Assembly: GCF_000422585.1 (NCBI RefSeq)
Contig: NZ_KE383885.1
Location: forward strand, 10,008-42,930
Direction of reading: 5' to 3'
Source: Hugenholtzia roseola DSM 9546
GTDB taxonomy: Bacteria; Bacteroidota; Bacteroidia; Cytophagales; Bernardetiaceae
DNA length: 32,923 nucleotides
Shown here: one piece after another, positions 1 to 7,079 of the stretch
Numbering within the stretch: position 1 is the stretch's first letter
Layout: the number at the start of each line of letters is the position of its first letter
Program-made: the position numbers and the translations under genes
Notes under the pieces: generated by a model
What the model was told of the DNA's origin: nothing
Database searches by the model: none
What the model saw: the letters and a program-made list of their open reading frames with translations, nothing else

Positions 1-79
1 CCATCTTTGACCTTTTCACAGTAAGGAGTAATTCCGAAGGTTTAAATACCTTAGCACCGTTTCCGACGGTGCTTTTTTT
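1..79 (+). ncRNA. tracrRNA copy A (5' part cut off by the window edge)
   Basis: This segment is base-for-base the reverse complement of the tracrRNA body near cas2 (1-95 equals 5357-5263 inverted). It contains the 3' part of the anti-repeat (TTTTCACAG at 12-20), the nexus-like GGA/TCC hairpin, a small AAGGT/ACCTT stem at 36-52, and a terminator stem GCACCGT/ACGGTGC at 54-72 followed by seven Ts. It is transcribed rightwards, towards the 3' end of cas9. The promoter and the GCTGTAAAGATACC part of the anti-repeat would lie left of base 1 and cannot be seen, so whether this copy is expressed is unknown. The identity covers the whole visible functional RNA, which suggests selection, recent duplication or gene conversion. 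Confidence 0.75.
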
Positions 80-120
80 GTTCGAGCATTTCGAAGCGAA
101 TAAAACCAAACCCACAAAAA

Positions 121-149
121 AACCTAAGCCTTTTGAAGTGGCTTAGGTT
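121..149. terminator. Bidirectional hairpin terminator between tracrRNA A and cas9
   Basis: The stem AACCTAAGCC / GGCTTAGGTT (121-130 with 140-149) has a 9-nt loop, A-tracts on the left and a T-tract on the right. It can therefore end transcripts from both sides, including cas9 arriving from the right. A related hairpin with a different stem centre (GCGTC/GACGC) follows cas2 at 5224-5252, so the two ends of the cas block match beyond the tracrRNA, but imperfectly. Confidence 0.75.
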
Positions 150-180
150 TTTTGTTTTATCACAAAATCTTTAAAGACTA

Positions 181-3100
181 TCAAGCCCAAGAAATTTCAC
201 CTGTGGGCGAAATCCTGACTTTGCGAGCCTTCAACTCGTTACTACTTTTGCTAAAAACGGTACTATCATCTTTTGCTGATAGGTAGTGCCGCATTGTAAT
301 TGTAACTCCACTCATTTTCTTTACCCTATATAGATGCTGATTGAGCAACTGCTTATTTGCTGTTTCCAAATCCAAGCCTTCGAGCGAAAGGGCGGGGCTT
401 TCTACCAAAAGCAATTCATTGAGCATCAGCGTCATGAGCAGTTTTTCGCCTTTTGCTAAGGGCGGTGGGGCAAAGGTTTCGCCTTTTCGAGTATTGGCAG
501 CAAAGCGCGTAATCATCTCTGCCCGCCTTTTTCCATCGGCTTTTTCTATAATGCAAAGGTGGTGATTGCCATTGGGTGCAACGTATGCCTTTCGCCCTTT
601 TACAAAAACAAAGGTATTTTCAGGGTTTTGTATGCGCAGTTTTTTGATAGGCACGCTTTGAAAATAGGGGTTTTTAGAAGGCAGGCTTAGGTTTTGCAGC
701 ACCTCTTTGATGCGCTCCATTGTGGTTTTGGGTTCAGCTCTTTCTTCGTAATTGGGGGGGCTTTCTTTTTTGAGTTTTTTGCGCAGCGTGTTTTCCCGCT
801 TATCAATTTCTTTAAGGTTATCCAAAACCTCTTTGCTAATTCCCCCCTCTTCTAATTTTTGAAAGACCATCAGGCGAATGGTTTTATCAGCAATTTTAGA
901 GAGTTCGGGAATGGTAAGTGCCTCCACTTTTTTGCGTATGGTGTAATAGGGCTGCCCCTTTTCATCTTCTTTGGGCTTGCCGCTAAAAGGCAGATAGGCT
1001 CTACCATAAAGCGAATCGTCGTGCAAAGTGCCGCGTTTGCGCTTGCGGAAATGGTGATAGACAAGGGCATTTTCGGCAACCTCTTTTACCTCGTGGCGCA
1101 AACTCTCCCAACCTTTGGGGTAGGAAAATCGCTTGTCTTGGTCTTTTGTGCTTAATAGGGCTTTTAGCTTATCGCTAACCTGATTTTCGTCTGCTAATCG
1201 TTTGATAAGAGAGCGATTCGTCAGGGCTATGACAATGGCATCAATAAGATGATGACGGTGGTCGTCACGCTTTTTTTCATCTGTTTCCTCGTCTTTGAGG
1301 ATAGAATTGAAGCCCCAAAGTCGGCGCAGTTCGGCAGTAGTGCCGCCATTGGTTAGGATAACATCGGTTTCTTTTTCTGCAATTTGCAGCATATACTTGC
1401 GTGTTTCTGTGCCAATATAAGCCGTATCGGTGAGCTGTCGGTTTTCGAAACCTTCTGTAAAGTCGGTAATATTTTTGGTAAAACGTTGGAATTTTTTAGC
1501 CGAAAAAGGTTTGAAATTTCGGACACGCTCCAGCATTGCCTCGTATTCGGGTGCTTTTATTAGCCCTTTTTCTTTCATTTCGTAGGGCGTAAGATTTGCC
1601 TTTTTGCGGTTGAAATCGGTGCGGCAGAGGGTCTTATTGCCAAAAGAATCATCAAGCGAGCGTGAGTAGGGTATGATATGCTCCACTTCGTAGGTGTGCG
1701 AAAAAAGTTCGCTTTTTCTAATCTTATCGCCTGTATAGGGACAAGTTTCGTCACACTCTTTCCATAGCTTGTATTTGATAATATCTTGGCGCGAAGGTGA
1801 TATGATTTTGAAATCATTTTGCAAAGTATCTTTGATGCGTTCATGTTCGGCGGCGCGGTCTCTATTTTGCTTGTCTATTTTTTCACGCGCTTGTAAAGGC
1901 AATTTTAGCTCCCTTGCCAGCTCGATATGAATTTCATTAGGTTTGCCGTATTTTTTGATAATCTCATTGACTACTTTTTTTATCACCGACAAAGACCGTT
2001 GCACCAGCGGATTGCGCAAATTAGGCACTTCGCCCAAAAAGTCTTGGTTTTGCGCTCCTATGCCTTCGCTATGGCTCAAACCGATAGCAGCGCAGGCGTT
2101 AGAAAAATCCATGCCTTCATTTTCCATGTAGGGCAAAATTTGGCGCAAAGCCTTGACACTCAATCGCCCATAAGGAGCTTCGAAGTGGGTCTTTTTCAAA
2201 ATCTGAATCCGCTCTTCCGAAAGTTGCCACTTCTTGCGTGCGTACTCGGCAAGCCATTCGTTGTCTTGGGCAATGTTTTCTATCGCGTTCCAAATCTCGA
2301 TTTGCTCTTCTTCGGAAAAAGAATCCCACGACTGATAAAAGTCCGCTTCTTCGGACTGTGGCACTATTCCGAAAAGTTGGTTTCGCTCTTTTCTGTTTTT
2401 TGCATTTTTGGCAGCGGGCTTAGGCGGGTCGAAGATTTTGCGCATCTTCAAAGCCGTCTTGTTGCCCATCACGATGTCGGTTTCTTTGAAATTGGTTTGA
2501 TAGTCGCTTTTATCTATCAATTTCAAAATTTGTTTGATGGTTTGCTTTTCTACCGTTTCGAGTTTTTGGACTATTTTGTGGCGGTCGTCCATCGAAAGGG
2601 GTTCGTTTTGCATACCTGCCCCCGTAAGGCGAATGTGTGCCAACTTATCCCAAATTCTAAACTTTTGGTACAAAGGGTGACTCATTGCCGCTCTTTTTTT
2701 GGTAGGAAAAAGGGTACATTTCCCGATAAGGTGTCGGCTCGATTTTAGAGGGCGTTGGAAAAAAACGAGGTATTCTTTAAAAAGATACGCCAATCCTTTG
2801 CTTCGCACTTCGTTTTGAAACCTGCCTGCCACTACTTTTTCTATCACGTCTTCAAAGCGCGAATGTTGGTTGAGGTCTATTTCCTGTGCTGCAAAAAATC
2901 CTACCTGTGCCTGCCATATTCTATCAAATTCTTCTTGATAGAGTTTGCGCTCGGCTCGATGATTGCCTCTGATTTTGGGTTTTAGCCCTGCTGCCTGTGG
3001 GCTTTCTATTTTTTGCAGGCTATAAAGGTATTGTCCTAAGGTTTGGAAACCGCCCTCTGCTAAGGCTTTTCGGGTAGCACCCAGCATCTCCTCCATTGAA

Positions 3101-3621
3101 GGTTTGGCATCTTCTTTTTTATCCGATTTTGCTTTCTTTGTTGTTTTTTTTGTTTCTGTATCCTCCTCTTTTTTGCTACCTTCTTCTTCGGAAAGGGCTT
3201 TTCTATTGCTTTTAAAGCCTCTTTTAAGGGCTAAATTGTAGAAAACACGTGCCAACTCTTCCAAAGTAAGTTTGCGTTCTAAGGCTTCAGCTCTTAACTG
3301 ATAGGGGCAGAGAGCAAGCCATTTTTCCCAAGCCTTCCCTTGTTTTGGCAAGTCTTTTTCTATCCAGCCCAAAATTTGAAGTGCCTCTAAAAGGGCGGCT
3401 TTGCGCTGACGGCGGCGAAAAAACTGCCTACGCATGCCGCGCTTCAAACGCCTAACGGCATTGCGCGACTCTTCTTTACCCGTTGGGGTTTTGTTTTTGC
3501 CTGCCGCAAAGACCGCCACCGAAGCGGCGATAATTTTTTGACTCACAAGGTCGAGCAAAGCCCAACCCAAAGAATTTGTGCCTACATCTAAGCCTAATAC
3601 AAAATAGCCTTTCTGGTTCAT
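181..3621 (-). CDS. cas9: Type II-C CRISPR-associated endonuclease Cas9, compact
   Basis: This is the RNA-guided DNA endonuclease that, with a crRNA:tracrRNA duplex, cuts both strands of invading DNA. The 1146-aa protein has a complete active-site set. RuvC-I is GLDVGTNSLGW with D12. An Arg-rich bridge helix spans about 55-75. RuvC-II is IHIELARE with E567. The HNH motif YEVEHIIPYS has H648, with N662 and N671 downstream. RuvC-III is HHLIDAIVIA with H791 and D794. A Lys/Glu-rich, probably disordered insert lies at about 145-173. The C-terminal 170 residues should hold the PAM-interacting domain. The ATG at 3621 is chosen because it gives the canonical N-terminus; there is no Shine-Dalgarno. 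It is far shorter than many Bacteroidota Cas9 proteins (about 1400 aa). It is divergent from cas1-cas2 rather than in one operon, and no csn2 or cas4 is nearby, which fits II-C. Confidence 0.97.
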   Translation of the reverse strand: MNQKGYFVLGLDVGTNSLGWALLDLVSQKIIAASVAVFAAGKNKTPTGKEESRNAVRRLKRGMRRQFFRRRQRKAALLEALQILGWIEKDLPKQGKAWEKWLALCPYQLRAEALERKLTLEELARVFYNLALKRGFKSNRKALSEEEGSKKEEDTETKKTTKKAKSDKKEDAKPSMEEMLGATRKALAEGGFQTLGQYLYSLQKIESPQAAGLKPKIRGNHRAERKLYQEEFDRIWQAQVGFFAAQEIDLNQHSRFEDVIEKVVAGRFQNEVRSKGLAYLFKEYLVFFQRPLKSSRHLIGKCTLFPTKKRAAMSHPLYQKFRIWDKLAHIRLTGAGMQNEPLSMDDRHKIVQKLETVEKQTIKQILKLIDKSDYQTNFKETDIVMGNKTALKMRKIFDPPKPAAKNAKNRKERNQLFGIVPQSEEADFYQSWDSFSEEEQIEIWNAIENIAQDNEWLAEYARKKWQLSEERIQILKKTHFEAPYGRLSVKALRQILPYMENEGMDFSNACAAIGLSHSEGIGAQNQDFLGEVPNLRNPLVQRSLSVIKKVVNEIIKKYGKPNEIHIELARELKLPLQAREKIDKQNRDRAAEHERIKDTLQNDFKIISPSRQDIIKYKLWKECDETCPYTGDKIRKSELFSHTYEVEHIIPYSRSLDDSFGNKTLCRTDFNRKKANLTPYEMKEKGLIKAPEYEAMLERVRNFKPFSAKKFQRFTKNITDFTEGFENRQLTDTAYIGTETRKYMLQIAEKETDVILTNGGTTAELRRLWGFNSILKDEETDEKKRDDHRHHLIDAIVIALTNRSLIKRLADENQVSDKLKALLSTKDQDKRFSYPKGWESLRHEVKEVAENALVYHHFRKRKRGTLHDDSLYGRAYLPFSGKPKEDEKGQPYYTIRKKVEALTIPELSKIADKTIRLMVFQKLEEGGISKEVLDNLKEIDKRENTLRKKLKKESPPNYEERAEPKTTMERIKEVLQNLSLPSKNPYFQSVPIKKLRIQNPENTFVFVKGRKAYVAPNGNHHLCIIEKADGKRRAEMITRFAANTRKGETFAPPPLAKGEKLLMTLMLNELLLVESPALSLEGLDLETANKQLLNQHLYRVKKMSGVTITMRHYLSAKDDSTVFSKSSNELKARKVRISPTGEISWA

Positions 3622-3660
3622 AGCAAAATTTGGGTTAAAATGGTTTTTAAGTTAAAAAAG

Positions 3661-3668
3661 CAAATATA
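3661..3668 (-). promoter_or_regulatory. Candidate -7 box of the cas9 promoter
   Basis: Read on the minus strand, this is TATATTTG, a match to the Bacteroidota -7 consensus TAnnTTTG, about 40 nt before the cas9 ATG. I see no TTG at the expected -33 distance, so the call is tentative. The 246-nt gap 3622-3867 must also carry the rightward cas1-cas2 promoter; I find no convincing consensus for that one. Confidence 0.4.
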
Positions 3669-3867
3669 AGAAAAAAGAGTATCTTTTACGCTTTTGGGAA
3701 AGAAAAAATCGAAAAAAAATCTTTGCATTTTGATAGCCCTGCTTCTATTTAAAAAGAACAAAGCTAAAAGTCTGAAAATCAGCACTTTTTTTCGCTATCC
3801 TCGAACTTTTCTTTTTGTAAATATTGTTTTGCCCCTACTCAAATTATACAACCTAAAAGAAAAAGTT

Positions 3868-4773
3868 ATGATAAAACAAATTGTCTATATCAGTCAATCT
3901 CAGCGGCTTTTTACACAAAATAGCCAACTGCTTATTGCAGACCCCAAAAATGGAACTGTTTTAAAACAAATGCCGATAGAAGAATTGGGATTTTTGGTTT
4001 TAGACCATGCCCAAATTCAGATATCGATGGTGGCAATAGAAAAACTACTTACCGAAAATGTAGCCCTTGTTTTTTGTAACGAAAAACATCTACCTATCGG
4101 ACTTACGCTGCCTTTGGAAGCAAATACGCTACAAAATGAGCGTTTTAGGGCGCAAATAGAAGCCAGCGAAAGCCTCAAAAAACAACTTTGGAAGCAGGTA
4201 GTAGAAGCCAAAATCCTGAATCAGGCAGCTCTCTTAGAAAAGTGGCAGTCGGAAAAAGTAGCCGAAAAGTTACTTTTTTTAGCCAAAAGCGTAAAAAGTG
4301 GGGACGCGCAAAATGCAGAAGCACAAGCAGCACGCCTCTATTGGCAGCATATTTTTTTGCCTTATTGTCCCGATTTTGTGCGTGAGCGTTTCGGACTGCC
4401 CCCTAATCATTTGCTTAACTATGGCTATACGCTCCTGCGAGCGGCGATGGCACGTGCCTTAGTGGGGGCAGGCTTGCTACCAACTTTGGGCATTTTTCAC
4501 CATAATAGATATAACGCCTACTGTTTGGCAGATGATATGATGGAAGCCTATCGCCCTTGGGTAGATGACTGGGTTTGTCAGAAGGTAGCCCACAATGATT
4601 TTGAAAGCGAACTAAAAACAGAGCATAAAAAAGCCGCTTTGGAGGTACTTTTTGCAGATGTAAAGCTCGGCAAAGAAACCAAACCGCTGATGCTTGCTCT
4701 TTCTGCTACGGCGGCTTCCCTGCAAAAATGTTTTGAAGGCACTGTCAAAAAGCTATCACTACCCAAATGGTGA
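3868..4773 (+). CDS. cas1: CRISPR-associated endonuclease Cas1 (type II)
   Basis: This is the integrase subunit of the Cas1-Cas2 spacer acquisition complex. The 301-aa protein begins MIKQIVYISQSQRL, the usual Cas1 N-terminal beta-strand. The frame is open upstream to 3694, but the extra 58 residues are low-complexity and unlike Cas1, so ATG 3868 is chosen. Metal-ligand candidates are E151 (in NAEAQAARLYW), H211/H212 (GIFHHNRYN) and E226 (LADDMMEAYRP), the pattern expected for an active Cas1. cas2 follows 103 nt downstream on the same strand, while cas9 points the other way, so adaptation and interference genes are under separate promoters here. Confidence 0.95.
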   Translation: MIKQIVYISQSQRLFTQNSQLLIADPKNGTVLKQMPIEELGFLVLDHAQIQISMVAIEKLLTENVALVFCNEKHLPIGLTLPLEANTLQNERFRAQIEASESLKKQLWKQVVEAKILNQAALLEKWQSEKVAEKLLFLAKSVKSGDAQNAEAQAARLYWQHIFLPYCPDFVRERFGLPPNHLLNYGYTLLRAAMARALVGAGLLPTLGIFHHNRYNAYCLADDMMEAYRPWVDDWVCQKVAHNDFESELKTEHKKAALEVLFADVKLGKETKPLMLALSATAASLQKCFEGTVKKLSLPKW

Positions 4774-4876
4774 TTGCCTGCTTTGCGTAAAAACCACGAT
4801 TAGGGTCTGATAAACTGCAAAAAGGTTTCTTTTGCACCTAAAAGCCTCTGTTTTATTCTTTTAAAAATTGCCAATT

Positions 4877-5218
4877 ATGAAAAACAACCGTTTAAACAAA
4901 TACCGTATTATGTGGCTTTTTGTACTTTTCGATTTGCCTATGCAGACCAAAAAGGAGCGTAGGAATTATGCCCTTTTCCGAAAAAAAATATTGAAAGAAG
5001 GGTACGGACAATTTCAATTTTCGGTCTATTATCGCCATTGCGCCTCGCGCGAAGTGGCAGAAATGCACCTCAAACGTTTGGAAAGTTTTTTACCGCCCAA
5101 AGGAAAAATTAGCGTCCTGACTTTTACAGATAAACAGTTTGGTATGATAAAGCATTTTCACTCGGCAGAGTATGAAAAGCCCCCTACCAAAACACCACCG
5201 CAACTGCACATGTTTTAA
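4877..5218 (+). CDS. cas2: CRISPR-associated protein Cas2 (type II)
   Basis: This is the small ferredoxin-fold dimer that bridges two Cas1 dimers during spacer integration. The 113-aa protein carries the family motif MWLFVLFDLPM with D19 at the end of the first strand, then TKKERRNYALFRKKILKEGY and QFSVYYRHC, all typical of type II-C Cas2. The frame extends three codons upstream to a TTG at 4868, but ATG 4877 gives the usual short N-terminus. It is the last gene of the cas1-cas2 unit and is followed within 10 nt by a strong hairpin terminator. Confidence 0.94.
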   Translation: MKNNRLNKYRIMWLFVLFDLPMQTKKERRNYALFRKKILKEGYGQFQFSVYYRHCASREVAEMHLKRLESFLPPKGKISVLTFTDKQFGMIKHFHSAEYEKPPTKTPPQLHMF

Positions 5219-5223
5219 CAAAA

Positions 5224-5252
5224 AACCTAAGCGTCTTGAAGACGCTTAGGTT
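5224..5252. terminator. Terminator of cas1-cas2, probably bidirectional
   Basis: The stem AACCTAAGCGTC / GACGCTTAGGTT (5224-5235 with 5241-5252) is preceded by A residues and followed by TTTTTTG. It separates cas2 from the convergent tracrRNA copy B. It resembles the hairpin at 121-149 but has a different inner stem, so it lies outside the perfect part of the inverted repeat. Confidence 0.85.
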
Positions 5253-5262
5253 TTTTGTTTGT

Positions 5263-5357
5263 TTCGAAATGCTCGAACAAAAAAAGCACCGTCGGAAACG
5301 GTGCTAAGGTATTTAAACCTTCGGAATTACTCCTTACTGTGAAAAGGTCAAAGATGG
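5263..5357 (-). repeat. Inverted repeat flanking the cas block (mate at 1-95)
   Basis: A 95-nt stretch is perfectly identical, in inverted orientation, to bases 1-95. It may extend further, because the mate is cut by the window edge while this copy continues into the anti-repeat at 5358-5369. On the inner side, identity ends just past the TTCGAGCATTTCGAA that follows the terminator T-tract. The arms are about 5.2 kb apart and enclose cas9, cas1 and cas2 completely. They face inwards. Confidence 0.95.
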
Positions 5358-5404
5358 TATCTTTACAGCGATAAACTTGTGCCTAAAAAAGACGGTCAAA
5401 TGTG
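5279..5404 (-). ncRNA. tracrRNA copy B (complete)
   Basis: This RNA pairs with the crRNA repeat and is needed for crRNA maturation and Cas9 loading. Read leftwards, it holds the anti-repeat: GCTGTAAAGATACC (5369-5356) is perfectly complementary to the 3' end of the sense repeat. TTTTCACAGT (5344-5335) pairs, with two G-U wobbles, to the repeat start GTTGTGAA. The middle is an unpaired bulge. Then come a nexus-like GGA/TCC hairpin, an AAGGT/ACCTT stem, and the terminator GCACCGT/ACGGTGC (5304-5286) with a T-tract. The 5' end is placed about 6 nt after the -7 box. Predicted length is about 126 nt. The strand is the same as that of the array's sense strand. Confidence 0.9.
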
Positions 5405-5410
5405 GTACTA

Positions 5411-5442
5411 CAAAGGTAGTTATTTTTTTTGAAAGCACCAAA
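5411..5442 (-). promoter_or_regulatory. tracrRNA promoter
   Basis: On the minus strand this reads TTTG (5442-5439), 20 nt, then TACCTTTG (5418-5411), an exact match to the Bacteroidota -33/-7 consensus. The same arrangement, down to the -7 sequence TACCTTTG and the 20-nt spacing, precedes tRNA-Pro in this window (17746-17777). That supports it as a strong, constitutive-type promoter. Confidence 0.85.
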
Positions 5443-5463
5443 TTTTTTGAAAACTTTTTTCAA

Positions 5464-5597
5464 TTTACCCCCACCCTGCCCTCCCCCCGTTATGGGAGGG
5501 TTCGAAATACAAGTTATTTTTTTACATTTATGCAAAAAAATAATGCCGAATCAAAGCCCCTCCCTTTGGGGGCAGGGGTTTGGGGTGGGGTGTATTT
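5464..5597. repeat. C/G-rich imperfect palindromic element (MITE-like)
   Basis: The left side (ACCCCCACCCTGCCCTCCC) and the right side (GGGGCAGGGGTTTGGGGTGG) are roughly inverted copies of one another, with a smaller palindrome inside each arm, separated by an AT-rich centre. It contains no gene. Such C-rich palindromes are common intergenic repeats in Bacteroidota. Here one sits between the tracrRNA promoter and the distal end of the array. Confidence 0.55.
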
Positions 5598-5606
5598 AGC
5601 CTTTGG

Positions 5607-5671
5607 TAGGATTAAAAAAATCGACTTTTTTGCGCCATTTGCGCCTCGAAAACCTCATTTTTTTAATCCTA
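5607..5671. repeat. Perfect 15-bp inverted repeat beyond the distal end of the array
   Basis: TAGGATTAAAAAAAT (5607-5621) is perfectly inverted at 5657-5671, with a 35-nt loop. It lies 57 nt beyond the last repeat in the direction of array transcription, so it could slow or end pre-crRNA transcription before the tracrRNA promoter. The stem is AT-rich and the loop is long, so its role is uncertain. Confidence 0.5.
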
Positions 5672-5727
5672 TTTTTGCCCAAAAACGCCCTTCTACGCTA
5701 TGTAGAGCCACTTTTTTGGCACTATCT

Positions 5728-7079
5728 GCTGTAAAGATACCACATTTGCAACCAATTCACAACAAATTGAACATAAGCCTCCAAGTCTGAACCGCTGTAA
5801 AGATACCACATTTGCAACCAATTCACAACCATTCAGGCTTATTTGTCCATTTCGGTTGGCTGTAAAGATACCACATTTGCAACCAATTCACAACTAGAAC
5901 AAATCAACCCCGAAACAGGCGAAAGCTGTAAAGATACCACATTTGCAACCAATTCACAACTAAGACCAGAAATTTCAAAAAACAAGCAAGGCTGTAAAGA
6001 TACCACATTTGCAACCAATTCACAACTACTTTCTGTTTATGAAAAATGACGAGGAGCTGTAAAGATACCACATTTGCAACCAATTCACAACCGAAAAAGG
6101 AAAAAGCGCGTTTTTATGAAGCTGTAAAGATACCACATTTGCAACCAATTCACAACTCAACAATGCAAAGTTACAACCTTTTTGGGCTGTAAAGATACCA
6201 CATTTGCAACCAATTCACAACCCTACTATGCCCCGATTGAAGCACCACCTAGCTGTAAAGATACCACATTTGCAACCAATTCACAACTTGTTTTCAAAGC
6301 AAGTCCGCCCAAGACAAGCTGTAAAGATACCACATTTGCAACCAATTCACAACCAACCGCAAGGCGTGTGCATTTTAGAAAATGCTGTAAAGATACCACA
6401 TTTGCAACCAATTCACAACTTCAACACAGTGCAGGCGAAGTTCTATGCGCTGTAAAGATACCACATTTGCAACCAATTCACAACCGTCGTCGTCGTAGTC
6501 ATCATCTTCGTCGTCGGCTGTAAAGATACCACATTTGCAACCAATTCACAACGATGAACCGCAATTTTGGCAGCGATAAAAGCTGTAAAGATACCACATT
6601 TGCAACCAATTCACAACATTTTTTTTCGGCTTTGTTTTTTGAAAAAGGCTGTAAAGATACCACATTTGCAACCAATTCACAACTACATTATTGTAGCGTC
6701 CTCGCCATCAAAGCTGTAAAGATACCACATTTGCAACCAATTCACAACTCAAAACGACCAAGCCAAACGCGCCTGCGAGCTGTAAAGATACCACATTTGC
6801 AACCAATTCACAACAAGCCAAACCCTCGATATAATAACGCTTCAGCTGTAAAGATACCACATTTGCAACCAATTCACAACCCTTCGACGACGATTTCAAT
6901 TTTTTGACCAGCTGTAAAGATACCACATTTGCAACCAATTCACAACTTAAAAACATGAAGGACGAAGGGGTAGTCAAGCTGTAAAGATACCACATTTGCA
7001 ACCAATTCACAACGAACCTTATTCAAGATAGCATGAGTAACCCGCTGTAAAGATACCACATTTGCAACCAATTCACAAC
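5728..7079 (-). CRISPR. Type II-C CRISPR array, 21 repeats and 20 spacers
   Basis: There are twenty-one identical 36-bp repeats. On the plus strand they begin GCTGTAAAGATACC and end CCAATTCACAAC. On the sense (minus) strand they begin GTTGTGAATTGG and end GGTATCTTTACAGC. Repeat starts on the plus strand are 5728, 5794, 5859, 5925, 5991, 6056, 6121, 6186, 6252, 6318, 6384, 6449, 6517, 6582, 6648, 6713, 6779, 6845, 6911, 6978 and 7044. Spacers are 29-30 nt, apart from one of 32 (6485-6516) and one of 31 (6947-6977). The sense strand is assigned from the tracrRNA anti-repeat. No repeat is degenerate inside the array, which suggests active upkeep. Confidence 0.98.

Noticed and set aside
1927-2748. 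273-codon plus-strand open frame opposite cas9
   Set aside because: It lies entirely antisense to conserved Cas9 coding sequence, including residues near RuvC-II, and its translation is Phe-rich without a family match, as expected for a shadow frame.
3694-3867. 58-residue N-terminal extension of Cas1
   Set aside because: It is Lys/Phe/Leu-rich and unlike Cas1 N-termini; the canonical start MIKQIVY lies at 3868.
5279-5404. A long autoregulatory tracrRNA form acting as a natural single guide, as reported for Streptococcus pyogenes
   Set aside because: The upstream repeat-like piece (5397-5407) is in anti-repeat orientation, so it cannot pair with the main anti-repeat to form a single-guide fold.
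5843-6907. Open frames running through the CRISPR array on both strands
   Set aside because: Their translations are the repeat peptide (CKDTTFATNSQ, AVKIPHLQPIHN) interrupted by spacer residues, so they are artefacts of the repeats.
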